From a virus: a stretch of 64,000 nucleotides of DNA. Positions 5,774 through 15,139 of this stretch are shown here, piece after piece (the first letter of the stretch is position 1; each line of letters opens with the position of its first letter). The stretch is from positions 29,570 through 93,569 of IMG/VR virus record IMGVR_UViG_3300017989_006421. One strand, 5' to 3'. The translations under genes were made by a program, and so were the position numbers. Below the pieces are notes generated by a model, which searched no databases, was not told where the DNA came from, and worked only from the letters and a program-made list of their open reading frames with translations.

Positions 5774-8701
5774 TCAACCTTCCTTCTTCTTTTTAGCAAA
5801 TGGACTCTTTGGTTTACACTCCCGATCAGCCCCAGCGTCTAGCCACTTTTCGATCAAATCCATGTGCTGGGTAGTAAAATCCCAGGTGATGGTATCAGCG
5901 GCGTTTAGACCAATCTCCATGTCCACTTCCAAGGGCGTAAACTCTTTATCGATCCCGTACCGATCCAACCCTGGATCGAGCATGACATCTTCGATTACCT
6001 CAACAGCATCTCTCAGTTCTGTTCTGGGAACGACAAAATAGATGGAGTCATGGACTACGTTAACGGCTCGCCAAACCTTTTCATGAGTGTAAACGTACTG
6101 CCAGAATTTATACACGGCTAGCATTTGAACGTCACTGGCAGTAGACTGGATCCCAGAGTTTTGACATTGATTGCGGGCGTGAGTATGCTCACTCTTGATA
6201 GACCACGCACCATACGTAGTTCGACGACGTCCAAACAAGCTGTACACGAATCCCACATTGTCAGCGGCCGCGTTATTCTGCTTGAGGAATTTGGTTAGAT
6301 TAATGAAGGGACCAAGGAAAGCATCTACCTTTATCTTAGCTTCTTCTACTGGAATGCCAAGTTTCCCAGCCATTTGGTGCTCGGGGGTACCGGAGAACAT
6401 GCAACCAAATGTAATCCCCTTGGCTTCAGTACGCTGATCTTTGGTAACCTCACCAACCGGGATACCAAACACCCGCGAATAATTCTGTTTGTGGGCGTCG
6501 CCTTCCCCATCCACAAAAATGCGCTCGTATAATTTCGCGGTGGGCTTCTTACGGAATTTCGCCTTTAATTTACTAATGGCCCTAAACACAGCAGCCATCT
6601 TATCATCTTTACTCGTTATGGCCCCAATTCTCACTTCAGCAGTCGAGTAATCTGCTGCTATGAGAACCCACCCCGGTGGAACGGCCACAATTCGTTTTAT
6701 CCAGGTTTTAATCTCGTTTTCAGCACGCGGTATCTGTTGCAAATTAGGATCAGTACAAGACAACCGGCCAGTAACCGTGGAGTTAATGCGAAAAGACGCC
6801 CTTATTCGTTCGTCTGTATTCATCGCAGCGGCGTCCACAAAACTCTCGATGAACCCCCGCATTTTGTGGGCCTGTTTGTATTCCTTAATCTGTCGAACGA
6901 CTTCTATTTCCCCGTAGTGTTCTTCAAAATCCTTACCAGTGGGGAATTTTCCCTCTTCTGCTCCTGGTGGGGGCTGCAACCGCAGGAATTCATAATAGAA
7001 AGGGACCAAGTGTTTCTGGGTTTTCATTGGGTCAAACAGTTGTTCGTTTTCGTCGTCTAACACTTTGAACAGAGTGGGTTTGACTTGCTCGTCGTTAAGC
7101 TGCTCGTTAAATTTGGCAACTTTGGAATCTGTGAACAGATCCGCTCTTTGGCGGTTGATGAGATTCGAAAGCGAGTTTTCCCATCTTGTACCCAGAAGCT
7201 TTGTAGCCAAATCCATATCAAAGGGCAGACCAGCCGACTCTAATTCTGAGACGGAATAGGACAGTTTGGCCATGATCTCCATTGGTGTTTTGAGAAGACC
7301 AGAGTCTTTTGCAGCGATTAGCTTCCGCAGTAGTTTGTACAGACGTAGGGTGTAGCAGGCGTCTTTAGAACCATACCAGATCACATCCTTCCCTGGAACC
7401 CGAATCAGACTGCTGCGGTGTTCCTTTGCCGCTTCCCAATCTGGGTCAACAAAGTCGAGCCAATACTGGACCATCGCGTCTAGCGAAGACCGAAACATGG
7501 GGGGGCCACCCGACCGCGTTTTGTCGTTAATATTCTCATCCAGAAGATACTGCATAATCATAGTATCGAACTGGAATTGAGCCACCCTAATTCCAAGACA
7601 CCCCCGAGCGATGGCTAAGTCAAACTTGGCGTTGTGAGCGATTTTGGGAACTTTGTTTCGAAGGAGATCCTTGAGCAAACGACGTACTTTGGGTTTCTGT
7701 TTTTTCGTCCACCCCGCATCCGGGTGATCAACCAGAACTCCCCAACAATCAGTGCTATTGGTTGACCAATGCAGGGATACTATGGCGTTATCCCCCGGAC
7801 ACCTCGATAGACCGGTTGTTTCAAAGTCAAACGCCATGACTTTGGCCTTGGATGCTTCTGCCACAGCCTCTCGTAGTTCTGGCAAAGTCTTAGCCCACTT
7901 CACCTCCGGCTGCTCTCTCATCTTAGAGATGTCAAAGGCCGTGTTTGCTGATGCCTTTGTTATGTCAAGGAACAACTGTGATCCCCGATGAGGGTTCCTC
8001 ACAATCATGGAAGGAGACCAAGTCGCCATAACCCGAATAGCGGGGTCAAATTTACACGGATAGAAATTCCCCCGTTTGTTAACCAGCCTGTCCCCCTCTT
8101 CTTCATCAATAAGGGCTGACACGGCTATTTGACCAAGAGCTATGATAACTCGGGGCCTTACTAATTCGATCTCATGTTGTAGGGCCTCTCGGTTACTTTC
8201 AATAGATTCCTCGGTGGGAATCTCAGGATTGTGTTCTACGATAGGCGGCATCGTGTTGACTACATTAGTCAAATAGATGTTATAAGCCGATTGATCGGAA
8301 TTTTCGATACAGAACCGAAGTAAATGACCTGCCCTACCATGGAATACTCGGTTAGCTAAATCATCATCTTTCCCAGGTGCGTCACCAACAAACATAATGG
8401 TAGTAACACACTCCTCGGGAAGAGCATAGAATTCTGCTGGAATATTGGGGTTGCGTGCCCCCGCCAATCGACCAGGGTCCCTGGCTGGGCGGGGTCGGTT
8501 TTCTCGATAGAGCTTCCTTCCGGATTTGGTCAGATCAACTTTGGGGTAAGGAGTATTCCAGGGGTTTTCTCTGCCACCACGGAATCCACCCCGCCCCTGT
8601 CTTTTATAGCCTTTACCCTCAGACCTTTGCCCCATCTGTTTAGGACCAGATTTTAATAGCCCCAAGTTACACCTCGACTTTAAAATTAACAATAAACTCA
8701 A
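5774..8701 (-). CDS. Family A DNA polymerase with N-terminal uracil-DNA-glycosylase-like and 3'-5' exonuclease domains
   Basis: The probable replicative polymerase, up to 975 residues. Residues of roughly 95-235 match a family 4/6-type uracil-DNA glycosylase fold (FVGDAPGKDDD ... HGRAGHLLR ... IIALGQIA). A DnaQ-type proofreading domain follows with DFETTG, AHNAKFD and a Tyr-x3-Asp motif (YGSKDACY). The PolA palm has motif A AADYSTAEVRI, an O-helix region (RTEAKGITFG) and motif C VVHDSIY. A glycosylase-polymerase fusion also occurs in SPO1-like phages. The start is unclear: TTG 8701 gives this frame, while a TTG behind GAGGTG or the ATG before GQRSEGKGY would shorten it by 15-25 residues without affecting domains. 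Confidence 0.93.
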   Translation of the reverse strand: MSLLLILKSRCNLGLLKSGPKQMGQRSEGKGYKRQGRGGFRGGRENPWNTPYPKVDLTKSGRKLYRENRPRPARDPGRLAGARNPNIPAEFYALPEECVTTIMFVGDAPGKDDDLANRVFHGRAGHLLRFCIENSDQSAYNIYLTNVVNTMPPIVEHNPEIPTEESIESNREALQHEIELVRPRVIIALGQIAVSALIDEEEGDRLVNKRGNFYPCKFDPAIRVMATWSPSMIVRNPHRGSQLFLDITKASANTAFDISKMREQPEVKWAKTLPELREAVAEASKAKVMAFDFETTGLSRCPGDNAIVSLHWSTNSTDCWGVLVDHPDAGWTKKQKPKVRRLLKDLLRNKVPKIAHNAKFDLAIARGCLGIRVAQFQFDTMIMQYLLDENINDKTRSGGPPMFRSSLDAMVQYWLDFVDPDWEAAKEHRSSLIRVPGKDVIWYGSKDACYTLRLYKLLRKLIAAKDSGLLKTPMEIMAKLSYSVSELESAGLPFDMDLATKLLGTRWENSLSNLINRQRADLFTDSKVAKFNEQLNDEQVKPTLFKVLDDENEQLFDPMKTQKHLVPFYYEFLRLQPPPGAEEGKFPTGKDFEEHYGEIEVVRQIKEYKQAHKMRGFIESFVDAAAMNTDERIRASFRINSTVTGRLSCTDPNLQQIPRAENEIKTWIKRIVAVPPGWVLIAADYSTAEVRIGAITSKDDKMAAVFRAISKLKAKFRKKPTAKLYERIFVDGEGDAHKQNYSRVFGIPVGEVTKDQRTEAKGITFGCMFSGTPEHQMAGKLGIPVEEAKIKVDAFLGPFINLTKFLKQNNAAADNVGFVYSLFGRRRTTYGAWSIKSEHTHARNQCQNSGIQSTASDVQMLAVYKFWQYVYTHEKVWRAVNVVHDSIYFVVPRTELRDAVEVIEDVMLDPGLDRYGIDKEFTPLEVDMEIGLNAADTITWDFTTQHMDLIEKWLDAGADRECKPKSPFAKKKKEG

Positions 8702-8707
8702 GACGCA

Positions 8708-9025
8708 TCATACCCAATATGCTCCTGATTCATAATCGAATTCTTGGTGATCTTGTAAGGTTGGGTCTGCTATCCACTGAAAAATGGAAGTTTCTCCCCC
8801 ATCGTACTTAATAGACAGGCAAGTAAAAAGTAGCGGGCCACCGCTCCAGGGAGAAACCTGTAGGGTCTCAACAAGTTTACCAAGGAGGGGCGATTGCCAT
8901 ACTCCTAGGGGAACTTCTTCGTCGAACATTCCAAGAGTGGTGTTCTTCTCTTCCAACTTAGGAAGAGCTGTGATAAAGGCGGTCGCCTTGGCAGTCAGGC
9001 CAATGTATTGTGTAGATCGAGACAT
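8708..9025 (-). CDS. Hypothetical protein between helicase and polymerase
   Basis: A 105-residue soluble protein with no recognised motif. It lies 3 bp after the helicase stop and 6 bp before the polymerase frame, so it is part of the replication operon and could be an accessory factor. That is position-based inference only. Confidence 0.6.
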   Translation of the reverse strand: MSRSTQYIGLTAKATAFITALPKLEEKNTTLGMFDEEVPLGVWQSPLLGKLVETLQVSPWSGGPLLFTCLSIKYDGGETSIFQWIADPTLQDHQEFDYESGAYWV

Positions 9026-9028
9026 AGG

Positions 9029-10984
9029 TTATTCCCAGCCTGTGCTAAATTTGCGTTCTTCACGGCGGGCGCGTTTCCTCTCATGAGCACGTTCTTGTAT
9101 GTCTACCAGACCAATTTCTCCCAGAAATCTACTGGGACCTACTTCTCTAACGGAATCCCTTTTTCTCCCATCAGGAATAGTCGCCCGAGAACTGATGTGT
9201 AACCAATCCTTAGCCCTAGTCATAGCGACATACATTAGTCGACGTTCTTCTTGATCATCTTCCTCCCCATCCCCTTCAGCTAAAGCCCGGCTGGAAGGAA
9301 GAACCCCCTCCTCCACGTCGATCAAAAACACGCAGGGCCACTCCAATCCCTTAGCAGAGTGAATAGTGGAGAGAGTGATGACATTTGGGTCGTCCTTATC
9401 CTCAGGAGAAGTTAGCTTGGCGTCCCTCAAATAAGCATCGGCTGAGTCATACGAGTCTAAACTAATCACAAATTCTTCCACATTGGCAAAACGGTCCACC
9501 CCGTCTTCTTCACCCTGACCTTCGTAATAATCATAGAATCCTGACTTTTTAAACACACTGTGCATGGTGGTTCGCAGATCGTATTTAGCTTCCTGGTGTT
9601 TCGCCAACAACTGGGCAAAGGCCCTCAAATTAGTTACAGGATTCTTCCCTAAACCAGGAATCTCATCGGCCCGCAAACACGCGGCCAGTATATCACCGTC
9701 CGTGTGGGCCTCGGCGAAATTTTCCACTTTTCCAATTTTCACTGGGCCAACCTGTCGAGAAGGTACCGCGATGGCCTCAGCGAAGGCCATCCCATTCTTT
9801 GGATTGGCCAATAAAGTCAAATAGCTCAGAGCCATTCTGACTTCTTTGCGGTCATAGAAACTGAAACCCCCAGTTATCCGATAGGGAAGATCGGCTAGCC
9901 GTAAAGTGGTTTCTATTATGCGTGAAGACCGGTTTACTCTGTACAGAACAGCAAAATCTTTGGGCCGTTTCCCCGCACCCAACATCTGTTTAATTGTACC
10001 AGCAATACTTCTAGCCTGGCCCTCCCCCTCTTCGAATTCAGCATATTGAACTTCGGCTCCCACTCCCCTGTTAGAAATTAGCTTAACACCAGCCCTACCA
10101 GAGTTGTTATGAATTAGAACTTCGGACTTAGCCAGTATGTCAGCCGTTGACCTATAATTCACAGGTAAAGTGATCACCCGGCAATCCGGGAAATGAATCT
10201 GAAACTTGTCTAGGTTATCCGGGCGTGCTCCCCGCCAACCATAGATACTTTGATCTGGATCCCCAATCATGTAAACGTTTTTGTGCTGTTCCCCCAAGGA
10301 ACACACTAGATCATATTGGATGCGATTGGTGTCTTGACTTTCATCGACACAGATGAAGCAGAATTTCTCTTGCAACGCTTTCCGGACTCTACTATTAGTT
10401 TGTAATAACTGCCAAGCGAAATACAACAATCCACTGAAATCAACACAACCAAGTTTAAGAAGCGAATCCAAGTAGGTCATCCCCACTGTGGCAAAATCGG
10501 GTGTGTCGAGACGGTTATGGAGTTCCTTAAAAGGAAGCATTTCCTCCCGAACATAATCTACTTCTCTCACAATTACAGAGGCCCCAGGATCGTTAATCTC
10601 TATTCCGTTCTTCCGGGCAATCCGCTTGATAGCATTCTGCTGGTCTTTTTTATCATAAATGGTGAAATTCGAGGAGAGACCAATGGATTTACCATACTTC
10701 GATAGGACCAGGACACACAGCTTGTGGAATGTACAGACGAGCAACCCCCGGACTTGTTGCTTAGACAACCGCCGTTCGGTTCTCTCCATCATTTCACGAG
10801 CGGCTTTGTTAGTGAAAGTCAAACAAAGGACCCCCCGCGGATCTTCACCGTGTTTAATTAGCCTAGCTACACGAGAAGTCAAACATCTGGTTTTTCCGCT
10901 CCCAGGGACCGCAACCACCAGACAAGGACCCGTGGTGTGTTTGATGGCTTGTACTTGGTGTTTGTTTAGCTTGATTTTGGCCAT
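9029..10984 (-). CDS. UvrD/Rep/PcrA-type superfamily 1A DNA helicase
   Basis: A 651-residue 3'-5' helicase with the SF1A motifs in order: Walker A AVPGSGKTR, motif Ia LTFTNKAAREM, Walker B VDESQDTN, motif III GDPDQSIYGWRGA, motif IV VNYRST, motif V TIHSAKGLEWP and motif VI YVAMTRAK. Length is close to Rep/PcrA. It probably unwinds DNA for repair or fork restart alongside the polymerase encoded next to it. The C-terminus is a short basic tail. Its start overlaps the macro-domain gene by 19 bp. Confidence 0.95.
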   Translation of the reverse strand: MAKIKLNKHQVQAIKHTTGPCLVVAVPGSGKTRCLTSRVARLIKHGEDPRGVLCLTFTNKAAREMMERTERRLSKQQVRGLLVCTFHKLCVLVLSKYGKSIGLSSNFTIYDKKDQQNAIKRIARKNGIEINDPGASVIVREVDYVREEMLPFKELHNRLDTPDFATVGMTYLDSLLKLGCVDFSGLLYFAWQLLQTNSRVRKALQEKFCFICVDESQDTNRIQYDLVCSLGEQHKNVYMIGDPDQSIYGWRGARPDNLDKFQIHFPDCRVITLPVNYRSTADILAKSEVLIHNNSGRAGVKLISNRGVGAEVQYAEFEEGEGQARSIAGTIKQMLGAGKRPKDFAVLYRVNRSSRIIETTLRLADLPYRITGGFSFYDRKEVRMALSYLTLLANPKNGMAFAEAIAVPSRQVGPVKIGKVENFAEAHTDGDILAACLRADEIPGLGKNPVTNLRAFAQLLAKHQEAKYDLRTTMHSVFKKSGFYDYYEGQGEEDGVDRFANVEEFVISLDSYDSADAYLRDAKLTSPEDKDDPNVITLSTIHSAKGLEWPCVFLIDVEEGVLPSSRALAEGDGEEDDQEERRLMYVAMTRAKDWLHISSRATIPDGRKRDSVREVGPSRFLGEIGLVDIQERAHERKRARREERKFSTGWE

Positions 10985-11421
10985 GATTTTCTACCAGTGT
11001 AAATCCACACCTCTGCATCTATTCCTGACAGCAAATCAACCATATGAGGTTTAACCACCGCCCAATCAAGACCCCCATACCCACAGCCCAGTAAAGGAAC
11101 AGCGATCGAATTCCACAAAGGGTGCTGTTCCATCACGTTGACGATTTCCTTGATCCCCGACACGATCCATTCAATGCGAGAAACACCCCGCCAGTGGTGC
11201 TTAGTAGCAACACATAGAACTGGAGGGCGATCCCACACCCAAACGGAACCCGGAAGAATACTGCTACTCTTACACGCCCTCTGATAAGCTTTGAACATAG
11301 AAGGAAATGCAAGTTTGAATTGAAGAGCTATCCCGGCCCCCATTACCCCCACACAGTTAACCGCGTTAACCAACACATCGGCTTTAGACTTGAACAGATT
11401 TCCTTGTCGGAATTCGATCAT
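10966..11421 (-). CDS. Macro-domain ADP-ribose-binding/hydrolase protein
   Basis: A stand-alone 151-residue macro domain. The N-terminal part ADVLVNAVNCVGVMGAGIA matches the ADP-ribose-binding loop of the DarG/TARG1-like branch, and GCGYGGLDW matches the second loop. Such domains remove ADP-ribose from DNA bases or proteins. In a phage it may undo DarT-type ADP-ribosylation of viral DNA, or recycle ADP-ribose products. The neighbouring helicase and polymerase fit a DNA-repair role. Confidence 0.82.
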   Translation of the reverse strand: MIEFRQGNLFKSKADVLVNAVNCVGVMGAGIALQFKLAFPSMFKAYQRACKSSSILPGSVWVWDRPPVLCVATKHHWRGVSRIEWIVSGIKEIVNVMEQHPLWNSIAVPLLGCGYGGLDWAVVKPHMVDLLSGIDAEVWIYTGRKSWPKSS

Positions 11422-11456
11422 GGCCCTTTCACTAGCATGTGATTCTCCTAACCCGC

Positions 11457-11927
11457 TTACTTATCCTGCTCCCAAACGTGATCCAGATATTCAAAATCCT
11501 TATCACCCAACAAACGAAGGTGACCCCGGCACCATATGTCTCCCTCCGGGCTATCATGAGTTTGAAATCTGAAATACAGTATATCGGGTTCTTGTGACAC
11601 CTCCAATACCTGATGGTAATGAGGATCAAAGAAACGCCGGTGTTTTGGAGCGCCCGCAGCTATCCAAGCCTTCCAAGCAGTAATGGCTGATTGCATCACC
11701 GCCTTGGGGATTGGCTCATCTGGGTCAGGTCTGAACGGGGGTGGCTCTTCTTTGGGGGGTTGCTTGTCTACGGGTTCAAGAACTTTTAGTATTGAAGTTG
11801 CTAATAAGGTCTGACCATCATCAAGGCCATTTTGGTAATTCCCGCTTTTTTGGGGTATCCTATCCGCCCACTGTCTTAGAATAGCAACCGTTTCTGCTGG
11901 GACGATTTTCGCACCCTTCTTCATCAT
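11457..11927 (-). CDS. Hypothetical protein with proline-rich linker
   Basis: A 156-residue protein: a helical N-terminus, a Pro-rich linker (KQPPKEEPPPFRPDPDEP) and a C-terminal domain rich in aromatic residues. A purine-rich RBS (GCGAGGAGAA) precedes the double ATG. No family recognised. Confidence 0.6.
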   Translation of the reverse strand: MMKKGAKIVPAETVAILRQWADRIPQKSGNYQNGLDDGQTLLATSILKVLEPVDKQPPKEEPPPFRPDPDEPIPKAVMQSAITAWKAWIAAGAPKHRRFFDPHYHQVLEVSQEPDILYFRFQTHDSPEGDIWCRGHLRLLGDKDFEYLDHVWEQDK

Positions 11928-11969
11928 TGTTTCTCCTCGCCGTTTTCATAGTCCACGCACAAACAACTT

Positions 11970-12230
11970 TCACGACAGCCCACAAGCAGGGCAATTCTTT
12001 TCTCCGGGCTCGACGACAGTGAATTTGTCGTCGGTGAAATCGCCGAACGTGTATCTGGTTGAGGGTGTCCAATGTCGTTTCTCGAAAGATGCACTCAGTT
12101 GAAACTCATGGTGATCCGTCTTCCCAGGGTGTATACGACGCATAACCGCCGCACCATCGCCATTAGCATGAACCCACTTCCCCGCTAACAGCGCTCGCTG
12201 GCATTTTGTCATGTCCTGATCTGTCATCAC
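11970..12230 (-). CDS. Small hypothetical protein ending in CPACG
   Basis: An 86-residue protein with a single C-terminal CPACG knuckle. Its ATG overlaps the stop of the preceding gene (4 bp). Function unknown. Confidence 0.55.
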   Translation of the reverse strand: MMTDQDMTKCQRALLAGKWVHANGDGAAVMRRIHPGKTDHHEFQLSASFEKRHWTPSTRYTFGDFTDDKFTVVEPGEKNCPACGLS

Positions 12231-12613
12231 TTTTCTCCTCCATCAAAATCGTCGAACCCTCCCACGAATTCCCCGTCCGGAAGCGGGAATTCCCAAAAAC
12301 CATGGGAGTCCAACTCCCCATACCCGTGGGTAATGAAATCGTGAATGCCGGTGGAAGTCTTTGAAGGGTAACCCTCTGAATGAAGACGTTTTGCCACATC
12401 GGATTTGCTAAGACCTAACTGGAGAAGGCGATGACCTTCTTGAGTCACCCTTGAATCCACATCTATGTCGAAATATGTCTCAACTTCCCTTGATGTAAAC
12501 TCTCTGTCCAAACGAAATCGAGTCCCGTCGATGTCCATCCAAACATGCCAAGTGCGTTCACCGTCCAGACCGGTGCCCCTTTTCAGCGAGTAAACGGGGT
12601 CTTTTTCGGCCAT
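12227..12613 (-). CDS. Hypothetical protein
   Basis: A 128-residue acidic protein, with a helical middle segment (RLLQLGLSKSDVAKRLHSEG) that could be a small helix-turn-helix. It lies downstream of queD in the same operon. No family recognised. Confidence 0.55.
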   Translation of the reverse strand: MAEKDPVYSLKRGTGLDGERTWHVWMDIDGTRFRLDREFTSREVETYFDIDVDSRVTQEGHRLLQLGLSKSDVAKRLHSEGYPSKTSTGIHDFITHGYGELDSHGFWEFPLPDGEFVGGFDDFDGGEK

Positions 12614-12664
12614 CCTTCACTCCTCGATCATACACCAATTTTCTCGGGAACCCAAGCCCAGCCC

Positions 12665-13117
12665 TCAATTTCTTGCTGTACAAGTTGCACAGGAAGTTGG
12701 GGTTTCCCACCACTCCACCGAAACCAGAGTTAGTCCTTTGGGTATGTGGGGATTCAATTGTCCAAAGGCCCACTGAGCAAGATACTCTGCGGTAGGGGGC
12801 TTATCGGTAATGATAAACCGTTCATTTCGTCGTATAATAAAATCCCTATCTGGGTCGTCTTTCCAAATAGCAAACCCATGATCTAGTTTATCGTGGACGA
12901 AAGACATGAGAGCTTGTTTAAGGAAGCGGAAATCCATGACCATGCCTTCACTGCTGTCTCCTGGCTTGGTACAGATTTCTCCTTCGACATGAGCCACTAC
13001 TCTAGCTCTATGGCCGTGGAACTGATTGCAATAACTGAAGTGATTGGGGAGCGTGTGACCGTAGTCTAGCTGGATTTCCTTAGAGACCTGTATGGATTGC
13101 GATTTTGCGATGATCAT
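12665..13117 (-). CDS. queD: QueD, 6-carboxy-5,6,7,8-tetrahydropterin synthase
   Basis: A 150-residue 6-pyruvoyl-tetrahydropterin-synthase fold enzyme. It converts dihydroneopterin triphosphate (the FolE product) to 6-carboxytetrahydropterin in the 7-deazaguanine pathway. Zinc ligands are visible as His21 (YGHTL), His34 and His36 (HGH), with catalytic Cys30 in YCNQFHGH. DKLDHGF and PPTAEYLAQW are conserved, and the C-terminal VEWWETPTSCA holds the pterin-binding Glu. The Cys-x3-His-x-His arrangement favours QueD over a generic PTPS. FolE (53.8 kb) and QueE (31.0 kb) are encoded elsewhere in the window. It overlaps dnaN by 4 bp. Confidence 0.88.
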   Translation of the reverse strand: MIIAKSQSIQVSKEIQLDYGHTLPNHFSYCNQFHGHRARVVAHVEGEICTKPGDSSEGMVMDFRFLKQALMSFVHDKLDHGFAIWKDDPDRDFIIRRNERFIITDKPPTAEYLAQWAFGQLNPHIPKGLTLVSVEWWETPTSCATCTARN

Positions 13118-14208
13118 TCGTCTTCACCCGCATTGCAGGAAGCAATTACTCCCATAATATCGATCAAATTACTTCCAACAGTGATAGGCTTGTTGGGACC
13201 ACTCAAACCAATCACGACTTTAGGAGCATCCAAGGCTTGAACAAACTCCCGAAGATATTTGACGTTCAGAAGGATTTCAACAGCGTCACCCGCTAAGTGA
13301 ACAGGCGTCTCTGTAGAAACAGGGCAGAAGTCAGAAACAGGACCAGATATAAGAACACCCGCGATGGTCGTCCCGTTTTCCCGAAAATCGAAAACGCCAT
13401 TGTCTACTCCCACCGCCTTAAAAGACACCAACGATTCCAACAGGGGGAGTCGATCAAAAGTAGCATAAGTTTTTGCTTTCCCCACCGGAATCTTGGATTG
13501 CCAATCAGGGAAATCTCCCAGGAGTAAACGGGATGAGAACTCATATGGCCCTACCCGAATAGAAACTCCCGCCTTATAAAAGAAAACGTCCGCGATCTCG
13601 TCTCCTTCGATATCGCTGAAGACTTCGAGGATCCTTTTAGGCACGATAGCCGACAACTTCTTTCCCTCAACGGGGGTACCAGAAGCCAGAGCTATGCGTT
13701 TGGTGTCCGTCGCGACCAGTTGTAACTGCTCGGACTCCTGTTGCCAGAGTATTCCCCAAAGTGGGTGCCCTTGGTAACACACGGAACCGGCGGCGTATAT
13801 GACCTGTTGGACCATGTGTCGAAGCACGGCCCCTTGTATCCTAAGAGAAGGGTGAGTGCCCGTTTCTGGAGGGAAGGAACCAGGACAATCATCTTTAAGG
13901 AGTGTAAACACAACGCCATTCGACCGGACCTCCATTACATCAGCAAACGTGTGAAGGTCCACCACGCCACCCCGGGGTAAACTCCCAATAATCTTGTAAA
14001 AGGAGTCAAAAGAAACAGCCGCTTGCCCTTCGTTGCGGATAAACGACTTATCCGTCTGAAACGAAGTAGCAAAATCACCATCCGCACAGCCAATAGTGGT
14101 TATGCCTGAATTGGCCTTGATATCAATTAACTGATGACGTGATGATGAAAATTTAACCAACACCTGGAGTACAGGAGCCAATTCTGCTACTGACAGGGCG
14201 ACATGCAA
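13114..14208 (-). CDS. dnaN: DNA polymerase III beta sliding clamp
   Basis: I start it at TTG 14208, four bases after AGGAGGTG, giving 364 residues, the usual DnaN length. The longer open frame to 14367 reads unrelated sequence. The three-domain clamp pattern is recognisable: the N-terminal LAPVLQVLVKF region, ATDTKRIAL at the start of the middle domain (DnaN usually reads ATDGHRLA), IVPKRILEVF, and a C-terminal domain. The usual C-terminal peptide pocket residues are not obviously intact in the end NAGEDE. It is expected to tether the polymerase. A second clamp-like gene lies at 52.5 kb. Confidence 0.85.
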   Translation of the reverse strand: MHVALSVAELAPVLQVLVKFSSSRHQLIDIKANSGITTIGCADGDFATSFQTDKSFIRNEGQAAVSFDSFYKIIGSLPRGGVVDLHTFADVMEVRSNGVVFTLLKDDCPGSFPPETGTHPSLRIQGAVLRHMVQQVIYAAGSVCYQGHPLWGILWQQESEQLQLVATDTKRIALASGTPVEGKKLSAIVPKRILEVFSDIEGDEIADVFFYKAGVSIRVGPYEFSSRLLLGDFPDWQSKIPVGKAKTYATFDRLPLLESLVSFKAVGVDNGVFDFRENGTTIAGVLISGPVSDFCPVSTETPVHLAGDAVEILLNVKYLREFVQALDAPKVVIGLSGPNKPITVGSNLIDIMGVIASCNAGEDE

Positions 14209-14209
14209 T

Positions 14210-14425
14210 TTACACCTCCTCCGCCTTGCGAGACACCCGCGCGAGAAAAAAAGTACATTTTCCGGTCTGAAGATTGCAGGGATCACGAACGTAGAAAGTA
14301 CATTCTCGCTCCTGGAACTCTCCCGCAGACCACCTGTCACATTTTTGACGAAGGGGACACCTAACACTCTTACAAAGAGTAATGCCCTCCGCCGCCACCC
14401 GTTCTGGGGGTGTACCGGCCTTCAT
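14210..14425 (-). CDS. Cys-rich small protein
   Basis: A 71-residue protein with six or seven Cys (CKSVRCPLRQKC ... ECTF ... CNLQTGKC), probably a zinc-binding mini-domain. It ends one base before the clamp's TTG start, and the clamp RBS lies in its 3' end. Function unknown. Confidence 0.6.
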   Translation of the reverse strand: MKAGTPPERVAAEGITLCKSVRCPLRQKCDRWSAGEFQERECTFYVRDPCNLQTGKCTFFLARVSRKAEEV

Positions 14426-14442
14426 AGTTCCTCTCCCAGTAA

Positions 14443-15102
<660 letters not shown>

Positions 15103-15139
15103 GATACTCTCCATATAAGAATAAACGAACCAACCACAA

